A stretch of DNA of 64,000 bases from Glaciecola sp. 33A. Its GTDB lineage: Bacteria; Pseudomonadota; Gammaproteobacteria; Enterobacterales; Alteromonadaceae. Each line of letters opens with the position of its first letter. Position 1 is the first letter of the stretch. The position numbers were made by a program, and so were the translations under genes. The notes beneath the pieces are model-generated. The model was given only the letters and a program-made list of their open reading frames with translations. It did not search any database and was not told the origin of the DNA. The stretch is taken from assembly GCF_002836745.1 (NCBI RefSeq), contig NZ_PJAR01000044.1, positions 248,001 through 312,000 on the forward strand. Reading direction: 5' to 3'. Below are positions 8,071-16,762 of this stretch, piece by piece.

Positions 8071-9366
8071 TTATTCAGCTAAAAATGCAGCGATGGTTGC
8101 GCTGTGTTTATGAATGTTCAGTACGCCTTCCAAATGTCCTAAATGACCTTGGATCTCAGCAATCTTAGTGTCTTTGTTCATCTCTTTTAGTTCTTTGTAG
8201 GTGTTGCGTGCATTGTACGGCATCAGCAATAAGTCTGTCGTAGCGGGCAAAAACAGCGATTTGGCTGTCATTTGCTTTAGGCCGGTGCGTAGATCGTTTT
8301 TTTGTCCAGCCATGAAGAGTTGGCAGGCTCTCACCAAATACAGCAAGCTATTAGCATCCATGTTTTCAGCCCGCTCTTTTGCTCTATTGTACAACCAATC
8401 ATTAATACCATGACGCGCCTGGATATCCATCAGTGGGTTCGCCTCCAGTGGTTGATGCTTTATGTCCACACCAACTCGATTAACGTAATCAGGCGTGAGT
8501 GCTATTTGGGTAATAAACATGAGTGCAGCCGTCAATCCTTCGGTCGGTGGCTGGGATTTGTAATAGTTACCTTGTTGCCAATATTGATCGAGCTTAATCG
8601 GTATTGCCCATTGTTCAAGTGCAGCGGTTGTCCAAGCATCACTAAACGACGAACCTATGACTGATATAAGTCGCTCGACCCGATCAGGATAAGCCGTAGC
8701 CCATTCAATTGCCTGCATGGATCCCATTGAAGGGCCTGCTACCGCATATAGTTTTTGAATCCCAAATGACTCCAGTAATGACTTTTGCGTATTGACCATA
8801 TCCCGCATAGTAATGACCGGAAACGTGAGGCCATAAGGATCGCCTGTGGCAGGATTAATGCTGGCTGGACCGGTTGTGATTACATTTTTGTCTTTTACAT
8901 TTAGATTTGCCAAGCTGTCCATACTGACAACAAAAAACTTATTAGTATCTATGGCTTTGTTAGGCCCAATAATACTATCCCAATAACCACTTGTGGCATC
9001 GGATGCGGCATATTTACCTGCCGCATGAGAAGTCCCTGTGAAGTAATGTGTTATCAGAATTGCGTTTGATTTATCGGCGTTTAATTCACCGTAACTTTCC
9101 CATCCTAATCTCACCTCTTTGATACTTTGGCCATTGAATGTTGTAAAGTCTGCAATACGGTGTACTTGTTTTTGGGTTAATAATTGTGGCTGCGTATTCG
9201 AATTTTCCTGTGCTATCGCGGATCGGCTTATCGACATAACCGTAAGCGAAAAACCAAGCAGAAAAAGCAATGCTGCCTTTCTCGCTATGCTTTGCTGGTG
9301 CAAAGTGAAATTAAGGCGCTTGCCTAGTATTTTTACTAACCGGCTTTTTGAAACGTGATTTTGCAT
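8071..9366 (-). CDS. Exported alpha/beta hydrolase of the homoserine O-acetyltransferase (MetX)-like family
   Basis: A 431-residue alpha/beta-fold protein resembling MetX. The nucleophile elbow GPSMGS has Ser213, the acid is probably Asp378 (ATTDLLL), and the base His411 (GHLGHLEG). Unlike cytosolic MetX it carries a hydrophobic segment at about 30-48 ending in a signal-peptidase-like SRSAIAQ, so it is probably exported; the 29 residues before this segment are long for a signal peptide, and a later start is possible. Its position between a permease gene (12-base gap) and a PHB depolymerase gene (13-base gap) suggests ester hydrolysis in PHB use rather than methionine synthesis. The exact substrate is unknown. 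Confidence 0.72.
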   Translation of the reverse strand: MQNHVSKSRLVKILGKRLNFTLHQQSIARKAALLFLLGFSLTVMSISRSAIAQENSNTQPQLLTQKQVHRIADFTTFNGQSIKEVRLGWESYGELNADKSNAILITHYFTGTSHAAGKYAASDATSGYWDSIIGPNKAIDTNKFFVVSMDSLANLNVKDKNVITTGPASINPATGDPYGLTFPVITMRDMVNTQKSLLESFGIQKLYAVAGPSMGSMQAIEWATAYPDRVERLISVIGSSFSDAWTTAALEQWAIPIKLDQYWQQGNYYKSQPPTEGLTAALMFITQIALTPDYVNRVGVDIKHQPLEANPLMDIQARHGINDWLYNRAKERAENMDANSLLYLVRACQLFMAGQKNDLRTGLKQMTAKSLFLPATTDLLLMPYNARNTYKELKEMNKDTKIAEIQGHLGHLEGVLNIHKHSATIAAFLAE

Positions 9367-9378
9367 ACGGGGTAATTC

Positions 9379-10674
9379 CTAGAATATGATGAATAGAGCA
9401 ATGGCAATGGTTAAACCAATAAGCGGCACAGCAACAGTTAAGGCTGCCATTGGGCCATATGCTCGCTGGTGCGTTTCATGGCATATTGCACGAATGGTAG
9501 TGACAACATAACCGTTATGCGGTAAAGAATCCAAAGCACCAGAGGCTATTGCGACAATTCGATGTAATTCTTCTGGATCCACGCCCTGATCTAAATAATG
9601 TGGTCCAACTAGAGGTAGTGCAATTGCTTGTCCACCTGAAGCAGAACCTGTTAGGCCGGCAATAACGCTAACGGCAATTGCTGCACCGATTAGTTCATTA
9701 CCCGGAATTTGTGTCATTACTTGAACGGTTTCTTGAAATGCGGTGGTGGTTTTTGCAATCGCACCAAAACCAACCACTGCAGAGGTATTGCCGATAGCAA
9801 GTAGGGCACCTGTGGTACCCAAATTAACCGCTTTGCCTAGGTTTTGAAAATACTTAAAATTAATTATCATTAGGGTCAATACACCGCCTCCTAGTGCGAC
9901 TATTAGGGCAAGTTGAGCTAACGATTTATGCAAAAAGAATGACAATAGAAGAACAACTAAAAGCGGAATAAACCCCGTAATCGGATGAGGATAGATACGC
10001 TCTTTTATTTCAGGATCTTCCGGTTTTGCTTCAAATACTTCCCCCGCTAATACTGCTTTATCTACCATACGCTTCAGCCACCAATAGCCAAAAAGTGCCA
10101 TGAATATGGCAACGACCAAACTCACTTCCCACGCTGCGAAAGGAGAAGTACCTAAATATTTTATTGGGATCCAATTTTGAATTTCAGGGGAACCCGCCGA
10201 TGTCATGGTAAAAGTGACAGACCCGAAGGCCATTGTCGCGGGTATGAAGCGTCGAGGTAAGTTTGCATCTTTAAATAAACTCAAGGCCATCGGATAAACC
10301 GAAAAAGCCACTACAAATACACTCACACCGCCATAGGTGAGAATAGCGCATGCGGCAACCACAGCAAAAACCGCTTGTTTGTAACCTAACTTGCTGACAA
10401 TCCATTTGGATAACGCATCTGCGGCACCGGTGTCCTCCATAAATTTACCAAACAGTGCACCCAATAAAAACATGAAAAACCAAGACGCAATAAAGCCAGT
10501 AAATCCTGACATGTATGTTTCTACAAAGTTACTTTCGCCACTAAATACTGGGAGCCCACTAGTCAGTCCAACAACCAATGCACACAAAGGAGCTGCTATA
10601 AATAGGTTCATCCCACGGATCGTAAGCCATATTAGTAGACCCAAACCACCTACCAAGCCAATTAAACTTATCAT
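9379..10674 (-). CDS. GntP-family permease, probable 3-hydroxybutyrate transporter
   Basis: Inner-membrane carrier of 431 residues with about twelve hydrophobic segments. Family signatures include FMFLLGALFGKFMEDTGAA, LTYGGVSVFV near the N-terminal half, and GLTGSASGGQAIALP with ASGALDSLPHNGYVVT near the end. GntP members carry gluconate and other hydroxy acids; some are annotated as D-beta-hydroxybutyrate permeases. The operon context (MetX-like hydrolase, PHB depolymerase and bdhA downstream) favours 3-hydroxybutyrate. It is the first gene of the minus-strand operon, so its promoter should lie at 10675-10894, back to back with the TonB receptor. Confidence 0.8.
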   Translation of the reverse strand: MISLIGLVGGLGLLIWLTIRGMNLFIAAPLCALVVGLTSGLPVFSGESNFVETYMSGFTGFIASWFFMFLLGALFGKFMEDTGAADALSKWIVSKLGYKQAVFAVVAACAILTYGGVSVFVVAFSVYPMALSLFKDANLPRRFIPATMAFGSVTFTMTSAGSPEIQNWIPIKYLGTSPFAAWEVSLVVAIFMALFGYWWLKRMVDKAVLAGEVFEAKPEDPEIKERIYPHPITGFIPLLVVLLLSFFLHKSLAQLALIVALGGGVLTLMIINFKYFQNLGKAVNLGTTGALLAIGNTSAVVGFGAIAKTTTAFQETVQVMTQIPGNELIGAAIAVSVIAGLTGSASGGQAIALPLVGPHYLDQGVDPEELHRIVAIASGALDSLPHNGYVVTTIRAICHETHQRAYGPMAALTVAVPLIGLTIAIALFIIF

Positions 10675-10894
10675 TATTTTTTTCCTAATTGCCGAGTGAA
10701 AAATCTGTGACCGCAGATTGCGTAGCTACAACAAATTGGTGAGACGCAAGTTTGATACATAAGGGCTGCATTGCCCATAGTACGATGGTACTAGTTACCT
10801 TTTTGCTTTTTTGCCCTAGATTAGTAATAGACCGCTACTGCTAGCAAGAATAATTAGTTAACGCTACCGACAGAAATACCTTTAAGGGGATAGA
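10675..10894. promoter_or_regulatory. Divergent control region between the permease operon and the TonB receptor
   Basis: 220 bases between two divergent genes. It contains the inverted repeat AGTAC-GATG-GTACT (10779-10792), a possible operator for joint control. No further assignment is possible by eye. Confidence 0.35.
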
Positions 10895-13186
10895 ATGAAA
10901 ACAATAATGAATAAAAAGCCTCAACTTGCACTGTGCGCATTAGCGGTAAGTGCCGCTTTATCGATAGGGCCGCAAGTTCAAGCGCAAGAAACACAGGAAG
11001 TTAGAGAAAGTAACCTAGAAAGAATTGAAGTAACAGCGCGTAAAACGTCTGAAAATTTGCAGGAAGTGCCTATCGCAGTCACTTCAATTGGAGCAAAGGA
11101 ACTCAGTGAAAAGGGTATTTCTGTTATCACTGAAATACAACAGTTTTCGCCTAACACAACATTGCAAACAAGCCGAGGCACTAACTCAACGTTAACCGCT
11201 TTTATCCGTGGTGTAGGCCAACAGGACCCGTTATGGGGCTATGAGCCAGGTGTGGGTATTTATATTGATGATGTCTATATGGCTCGCCCACAAGGTGCTG
11301 TATTGGACTTAATTGACGTTGAAAGAATTGAAGTGCTACGTGGTCCTCAAGGCACTCTGTATGGCAAAAATACGATTGGTGGTGCCATTAAATATGTCAC
11401 TAAAGAAATGACCGGTGGCACAGAATTTAATGCACAAACAACTTTAGGAAGTTACTCTCAGCGTGATCTTAAGTTAACTGGGCAGTTACCTGTAATTGAT
11501 GACAAACTTTATGTTGGCTTCGGTTTTGCAGAATTGACCCGCGACGGTTTTGGCGAATATTTACAATCAGCATTGCCGAATCAAGATCGCGAGAACTACA
11601 ACAAAGATTTGTGGGCCGCTCGGGTAGATGTCGAGTTTAGAGCGTCTGATGATCTCTTTGTGAAGTTCAATTGGGATAAAACCAGAGACACGTCAAACGC
11701 AAAAGGAGGTTACCGCCTGCTGCCAAGTTTGTTGACCAATGCACCCGTGCCAGACAGTGTTTACGATTCATATACCAGCTTGCCTACATCAAACTTAGTT
11801 GAGTTGGAAGGTTACAGCTTAATGATCCGCTACGACTTCAGTGATGCGATGGAATTTAAATACATTGGTTCGTCTCGTGAAGGTTATTCACCAACTAACA
11901 TTGATTTTGATAATACAGCCTTAGATATATTCGACGTACCCGCTGAGTATAAAGATGAAAATAGTACCCACGAACTGCAAATGAACTACGTCGCAGACAG
12001 CGTCAATATTGTCAGTGGCTTATATTTATATGACGGTGAATCGTGCGGTAATTTTGATGCCATTCTTGGTTTCTTAGGTCGCGCTGCTTTTAGCACTCCG
12101 GGCTTGACCCGAGAGGTAACTGGGTGCAACAACTCTGAGAGCTGGGCTATTTACTCTCAAGCGACGTTGCAAATAACGGATGAGTTGTCGATGACAGTAG
12201 GCGGTAGATATACAGATGAAGACAAGACCGCCATTGTCAACAACGGTTTGATATTTGATAATGCGTATCCTCGGTCTAACTGGATCCCAGGCTATACTAG
12301 ACCTGATGGTCAGCTAGTTCCAACAGTACTAGGCAGTGATAGTGACGATGATGGCATACTCGATGCACCAAAAACTGAAAATTGGACCCGTTTTACGCCG
12401 CGTTTAGGTATAGAGTATCAAGCTGCTGATAACATGATGCTGTTTGCAAGCTTCTCGCAAGGTTTCAAGTCAGGTACCTTTAACCCAAGAGCGACAACTA
12501 ACGAAGATGGCGTTAACCCTGAAATTGTTGATTCATATGAAGTCGGTTTAAAAGCAGATTGGAATGACAATTTTAGAACCAACGTAACGTTGTTTTCACT
12601 TGATCATAAAGACCGTCAATATGTCGGTATTGGCGAAGGAAGCAGCGCTACCGATTTACTGCAGGTATTACGAAACGTCGCGGCAACCTCGGCAAAAGGT
12701 CTTGAAGCTGAAGTGACGTATGTTGCTAGTGACTATCTTACTTTCAATCTCGCGTATGGTTATATTGATGAGAAGATTGAGAAAAACAACTCGGTTCCAC
12801 CATTGATTGGCTTAGCAAATACACCTAGCCAGACGGTTAATTTATCAGCCAACTACGTCATTGAATCGGATATAGGTGATTTTACGATGAACGCAGGGTA
12901 CTACCACAGAGGCGACTATCTGTTATTTGAAACTAGCACACTGTTAAAGCAAGAAGCATATGGCCTATTTAATGTGAGTATCAATTGGCAGAGTGTTGAA
13001 GGTGATTGGTATGCCAGTTTACATGGCAAAAACCTCACCGATGAAGAGTACTTAGTGGGTGGCTATGATTTTGTTGGTGTCGCAGATGATGGCTCTCTAC
13101 TGCCTGGTTTAGGTGGTGATTTAACCCTAATTGGTTATTATGGTGACCCAAGAACAATTCACCTGACAGTAGGTTATAGATTCTAG
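10895..13186 (+). CDS. TonB-dependent outer-membrane receptor
   Basis: A 763-residue outer-membrane beta-barrel. A signal peptide ends at about residue 30 (QVQA), a TonB box-like IEVTA is at 44-48, and the plug domain follows (PIAVTSIG, PNTTLQTSR, FIRGVGQQDP, VYIDDVYMARPQGA-like text and the ERIEVLRGPQGTLYGKNT motif). The barrel ends in an aromatic residue (GYRF), as needed for assembly. A good ribosome binding site (AAGGGG) precedes the ATG. It is divergent from the 3-hydroxybutyrate operon, so it may import PHB-derived oligomers, but this family also carries other substrates and the cargo is not shown by the sequence. Confidence 0.93.
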   Translation: MKTIMNKKPQLALCALAVSAALSIGPQVQAQETQEVRESNLERIEVTARKTSENLQEVPIAVTSIGAKELSEKGISVITEIQQFSPNTTLQTSRGTNSTLTAFIRGVGQQDPLWGYEPGVGIYIDDVYMARPQGAVLDLIDVERIEVLRGPQGTLYGKNTIGGAIKYVTKEMTGGTEFNAQTTLGSYSQRDLKLTGQLPVIDDKLYVGFGFAELTRDGFGEYLQSALPNQDRENYNKDLWAARVDVEFRASDDLFVKFNWDKTRDTSNAKGGYRLLPSLLTNAPVPDSVYDSYTSLPTSNLVELEGYSLMIRYDFSDAMEFKYIGSSREGYSPTNIDFDNTALDIFDVPAEYKDENSTHELQMNYVADSVNIVSGLYLYDGESCGNFDAILGFLGRAAFSTPGLTREVTGCNNSESWAIYSQATLQITDELSMTVGGRYTDEDKTAIVNNGLIFDNAYPRSNWIPGYTRPDGQLVPTVLGSDSDDDGILDAPKTENWTRFTPRLGIEYQAADNMMLFASFSQGFKSGTFNPRATTNEDGVNPEIVDSYEVGLKADWNDNFRTNVTLFSLDHKDRQYVGIGEGSSATDLLQVLRNVAATSAKGLEAEVTYVASDYLTFNLAYGYIDEKIEKNNSVPPLIGLANTPSQTVNLSANYVIESDIGDFTMNAGYYHRGDYLLFETSTLLKQEAYGLFNVSINWQSVEGDWYASLHGKNLTDEEYLVGGYDFVGVADDGSLLPGLGGDLTLIGYYGDPRTIHLTVGYRF

Positions 13187-13202
13187 AATTCATGTGTCCT
13201 TT

Positions 13203-13224
13203 AGGGGCTTGCGCCCCTTTTTTT
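13203..13224 (+). terminator. Terminator after the TonB receptor gene
   Basis: Stem AGGGGC, loop TTGC, stem GCCCC(T), followed by seven T. It is a strong rho-independent terminator and separates the receptor gene from the response-regulator gene. Confidence 0.93.
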
Positions 13225-13334
13225 ATGAATGACGAGCACACACCAGAGTAAAACTTTACCTCTTTGCAAATTGACTCTTAATTTAACACCCTCTATTATT
13301 CATACTCCAGCGTACAAAGGCACTAATTTTCCAC

Positions 13335-13976
13335 ATGGACAAAATCAAAGCATTAATTGCTGATGATCATCCCTTATTTAGAAACGCACTCAAACAGGCG
13401 TTAAGCGACTTATTAGGTGATGGCTTACTAGAATCTGCCGATTTTCATTCCACTATTAAACAGCTCAACTTGCATGATGATATTGACTTACTTTTCCTTG
13501 ATTTAAAAATGCCGGGTAACTCAGGATTGGCTGGCTTAAGTCAAATTCGTGCTGAATTTCCAAACATTTTGATTGTGGTTGTGTCGGCTGAAGAAACGCC
13601 GTCACTTATTGTCAAAGCCTTACAATTAGGAGCCAGTGCATTTATTCCAAAATCGACTTCGTTAGAGTTGATCAATGAAGCTGTATCCGATGTTCTTAAT
13701 GGCAATGAGTGGTTACCTGAAAACTTAACCCATTTGGGTGAGCATGCGTCGATTGATGGTAATGATGCCTTGCAACGTATTGAACAATTAACGCCGCATC
13801 AATTAAAGGTACTGAGGATGATGGCTGACGGATTGTTAAATAAGCAGATAGCTTATGAGTTAGATATTTCAGAAAGTACAGTCAAACAGCATGCTTCGGC
13901 TTGTTTGCGAAAGTTGAATGTAAACAATCGAACTCAGGCAGGGGTTATTTTTAAACAACTAATGTCATTTGAATAA
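13335..13976 (+). CDS. LuxR/NarL-type response regulator (CrbR/ErdR-like)
   Basis: Two-component regulator of 213 residues. The receiver domain has Asp10-Asp11, the phospho-acceptor Asp56 (FLDLKMPG) and a conserved Lys in FIPKST. A LuxR-type helix-turn-helix occupies roughly 145-205 (LTPHQLKVLRMMADGLLNKQIA, SESTVKQH). The nearest known systems are CrbR of Vibrio cholerae and ErdR of Pseudomonas, which control acetate/acetyl-CoA use together with an SSS-domain histidine kinase. Such a kinase gene lies 2.8 kb downstream on the opposite strand. The family match is from memory; the pairing is inference. Confidence 0.85.
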   Translation: MDKIKALIADDHPLFRNALKQALSDLLGDGLLESADFHSTIKQLNLHDDIDLLFLDLKMPGNSGLAGLSQIRAEFPNILIVVVSAEETPSLIVKALQLGASAFIPKSTSLELINEAVSDVLNGNEWLPENLTHLGEHASIDGNDALQRIEQLTPHQLKVLRMMADGLLNKQIAYELDISESTVKQHASACLRKLNVNNRTQAGVIFKQLMSFE

Positions 13977-14098
13977 CACATACCTTTGGCTATGACAGCC
14001 TGAAAAGATAACATGTTGCTTGCGGCTAATTTTTGCTAGTCTTGGCAGAAATTACATTGTTAAATTAAACCCAAAGAAGTAACCATTAGGAGAAACAC

Positions 14099-14788
14099 GT
14101 GACTGACCTTGTTGCTATTCAAATTGAAAAAAAAGTTGCCACTATTACCATTCAAAATGGCAAAGTAAATGCGATTTCGCATCAAGTTATTGATGAAATG
14201 AATAACGCGCTTGACCAGGCGGAACAAGCTGAAGCGGTTGTTGTGATCACAGGTAAACAAGGCATGCTATCCGGTGGATATGACTTAAACGTAATGCGGG
14301 AAAGCATGAGCGTAGCGATGCAGTTGGTAGAGAAAGGCTCGACCTTATCTCGACGACTGCTTTCATTCCCGTTTCCGGTGCTGGTTGCTTGCCCTGGTCA
14401 TGCTGTTGCAAAGGGGGCTTTTTTATTACTTTCTGCTGACTACAGAATAGGTGTTGAAGGCAATTTTAAAATAGGTTTGAACGAAGTGGCTATTGGCATG
14501 AGCATGCATGATGCCGGTGTTGAATTAGCCCGAGGTCGATTAGCTCCGGTATTCTTCAACCGTAGTGTTATATTAGCTGAAATGGTGTCGCCGCAGGACG
14601 CTATTACAGCGGGGTTTTTAGACAAAGTGGTGAGTGAATCTGAATTTTTGCCTACGGTCGCTTTTGTTGCTCAAGCGATGACGAAGTTAGACATGAAGGC
14701 TCACTATAATACCAAGTTAAAAGCCAGAGCTGGTTTGTTGCAAAGGTTAGATGCGGCAATAGAAAAGGATAAGGGGGGAAGTTTGTAA
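14099..14788 (+). CDS. Crotonase/enoyl-CoA hydratase-family protein
   Basis: A 229-residue crotonase-fold protein. The start is GTG at 14099, chosen because AGGAGA lies six bases before it. The oxyanion-hole stretches are MLSGGYDL and CPGHAVAKGA. In the aligned active site, the first catalytic glutamate of enoyl-CoA hydratase (the E of GGGCEL) is replaced by Phe in AKGAFLLLSAD, while the second is kept in GLNEVAIG. It may therefore be an isomerase, hydrolase or another crotonase rather than a true hydratase. The gene follows the response regulator gene by 122 bases and may help in short-chain acyl-CoA metabolism. Confidence 0.82.
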   Translation: MTDLVAIQIEKKVATITIQNGKVNAISHQVIDEMNNALDQAEQAEAVVVITGKQGMLSGGYDLNVMRESMSVAMQLVEKGSTLSRRLLSFPFPVLVACPGHAVAKGAFLLLSADYRIGVEGNFKIGLNEVAIGMSMHDAGVELARGRLAPVFFNRSVILAEMVSPQDAITAGFLDKVVSESEFLPTVAFVAQAMTKLDMKAHYNTKLKARAGLLQRLDAAIEKDKGGSL

Positions 14789-14948
14789 TTAGGTCCTGCT
14801 TTGTATGATGTGGCTGAAACTGAGTTTACAACTGCAGATATATTGTTGAGTGTGTGAAAACAATCAAACATTGGCTATTATTAGATCCGCACAGGCCGAT
14901 TTTGTGGGCGGCTATAATGGTCGTTACTTATATAATACAAAGGTTTTC

Positions 14949-15503
14949 ATGAGAATTTTACTTATTTTAGGCACCTTGTTTTTAACTGCATGCAGCAGCA
15001 CCCCAGGCATATCTGTTTATTCATTTACAAACTCACAAATCGAAGCTGCATTGGACCAACAAATACCAAGATTAAGAGAAGAAATAAGCTTAATGGGTCT
15101 GCCGGTGCAGGTTGAAGTAACTAACTTGAACGTAAATATCGGTCCGAATAATCGGGATGTGGTGTCGCTAAGTGTTGATTCAAGCGCTAAGATCAATGCC
15201 TTTTTGTTACACTATTCCATACGTTTAATTTTGCAGATAGAAGGCAGCCCTTTTTATGATAGTGAGAAAAAAGCTATTTTCTTACGCAATGTAAAATTAC
15301 TCGACTCCAATATTAATGCGGGTGGATTCAATGGTAATTTGGCCTTACTTGATGGCAACGTTATGCAAATAATAAATACCTTTTTGGCAGTTAACCCAGT
15401 ATACAAGTTGGACACAAGCATTCCTAAAGTCGCCTTATTAAGCAAGTTGCCACTAAATATGAAGGTAGTTGAAGGCGCTATTAAGCTTTTTCCACGATTT
15501 TAA
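14949..15503 (+). CDS. DUF1439 (YceB-like) lipoprotein
   Basis: A 184-residue lipoprotein. The start at 14949 was chosen over an in-frame codon 99 bases earlier because it begins directly with a lipoprotein signal (MRILLILG...LTAC, lipidated Cys15). The body resembles E. coli YceB: YSFTNSQIEAALDQQ, a middle part on beta strands, and FYDSEKKAIFLRNVKLLDS. YceB-type proteins are predicted lipid-binding envelope proteins of unknown role. The gene lies 160 bases after the crotonase gene and may have its own promoter. Nothing links it functionally to its neighbours except position. Confidence 0.8.
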   Translation: MRILLILGTLFLTACSSTPGISVYSFTNSQIEAALDQQIPRLREEISLMGLPVQVEVTNLNVNIGPNNRDVVSLSVDSSAKINAFLLHYSIRLILQIEGSPFYDSEKKAIFLRNVKLLDSNINAGGFNGNLALLDGNVMQIINTFLAVNPVYKLDTSIPKVALLSKLPLNMKVVEGAIKLFPRF

Positions 15504-15593
15504 TAAAGCGCCAGTTTTGTTGCATAATAAACGGTGATGTTAATTATTAAATATGCAAGCTGACCTGCTCAAATAAATCATTTTTGACATTGC

Positions 15594-16706
15594 TTACTGA
15601 GCATTAATAATTCGATCTTTACCCAGTTTTTTCGCTTTGTACATACTCAGGTCGGCACGTTTAATTGTATCTTCAAATTTTTCATCATCTTTGGCTTTGG
15701 CTACGCCAAAACTGAGCGTAGTCACGCGGTCACTCAGTCCTTCTGTGATTATTTGATAACGAATGTTTTTGCGAATTTTTTCGATTAATATCTGTGAGTT
15801 ATCAGGCTCTATATTCATAAGAATAATAAGGAACTGTTCTCCTCCCCAGCGCGCAACAATGTCTGTTTCTCTCACCGCCGTGACTAAATAAGTAGATACC
15901 GCTTTAATCACTTCGTCACCTACTATATGTCCCATAGATTCATTAATTTCCTTGAAATTATCGATATCAGTAAGGACTAGCGTATAGTCCAATGACCTTA
16001 AATTGCGCCTTTCGCTGAAGGTTTGCTTCATTAATTGATAAACAAATTGACGATTGAAAGCCCCAGTTAAGCCATCCTTATTAGCTATTTCATATAAACG
16101 TTTTTCTTTTTTGGTGTTGTTATCCTGCGAACTCATCATAACAATAACAAACCCCAGCGCGGCAAGGATTGTGTTAGTCAATAGTACAACGTCAGTTATT
16201 GCCGGGAATGCATACTGATATGTAATATCTTTTGCGTAAACACTGAGTGCGCCGTATAAAAGAATGACACTAAAACCCATGAGCATTGATTTTTTTGTTG
16301 AAAATGAATTACTGACCATAATTAGCAACGCGACAGGCCATAAAAAATAGTGAAAACCCATACTTAAACCCAAAAAATGCGTGGCTAAAGCAGCATGCAC
16401 AATGGTTTCAATTGTTGCCATGAGAGTGGCTAATATATAGCGTCCACTCTGATTCTGATACATCGCAATTAGCCAAATAATGACGCTAAAAATATTCAAT
16501 ACTGAAAGCCACAGAGAGCCAATACTCAGGAAAAAGAAAATAAACAAGATGTGTATAACAGCGCCTAAAAAACACACTTTTTTGAGAATGGAATACAGGC
16601 GATTATTTTTGTGATCGCTATGTAAAATAGCAAAACTTGAGTCCAGCGGGGTTTGATTTCTTTCTGTTTCTAAGTTCGGCAATGGGGGGCGCACAATACG
16701 TCTCAA
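15594..16706 (-). CDS. Membrane GGDEF protein (putative diguanylate cyclase)
   Basis: 370 residues. The N-terminal half has about six hydrophobic segments (a MASE-like sensory region, roughly 40-195). The C-terminal half is a GGDEF domain starting near DGLTGAFNRQF. The signature is GGEQF (288-292), with Gln in the fourth place, and an inhibitory I-site RETD lies exactly five residues before it (279-282). It would make cyclic-di-GMP if active; the Gln variant does not by itself prove inactivity. It is on the minus strand directly downstream of the hybrid kinase gene (56-base gap), so the two could be co-transcribed. Confidence 0.88.
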   Translation of the reverse strand: MRRIVRPPLPNLETERNQTPLDSSFAILHSDHKNNRLYSILKKVCFLGAVIHILFIFFFLSIGSLWLSVLNIFSVIIWLIAMYQNQSGRYILATLMATIETIVHAALATHFLGLSMGFHYFLWPVALLIMVSNSFSTKKSMLMGFSVILLYGALSVYAKDITYQYAFPAITDVVLLTNTILAALGFVIVMMSSQDNNTKKEKRLYEIANKDGLTGAFNRQFVYQLMKQTFSERRNLRSLDYTLVLTDIDNFKEINESMGHIVGDEVIKAVSTYLVTAVRETDIVARWGGEQFLIILMNIEPDNSQILIEKIRKNIRYQIITEGLSDRVTTLSFGVAKAKDDEKFEDTIKRADLSMYKAKKLGKDRIINAQ

Positions 16707-16762
16707 CTTTGTGTTAATTACTTAATGAGTATACCTCAAAAATTATTCTAAATAATACCGGC

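Noticed and set aside
14850-14948. N-terminal extension of the DUF1439 lipoprotein
   Set aside because: The later ATG begins directly with a lipoprotein signal; the extension would block export.
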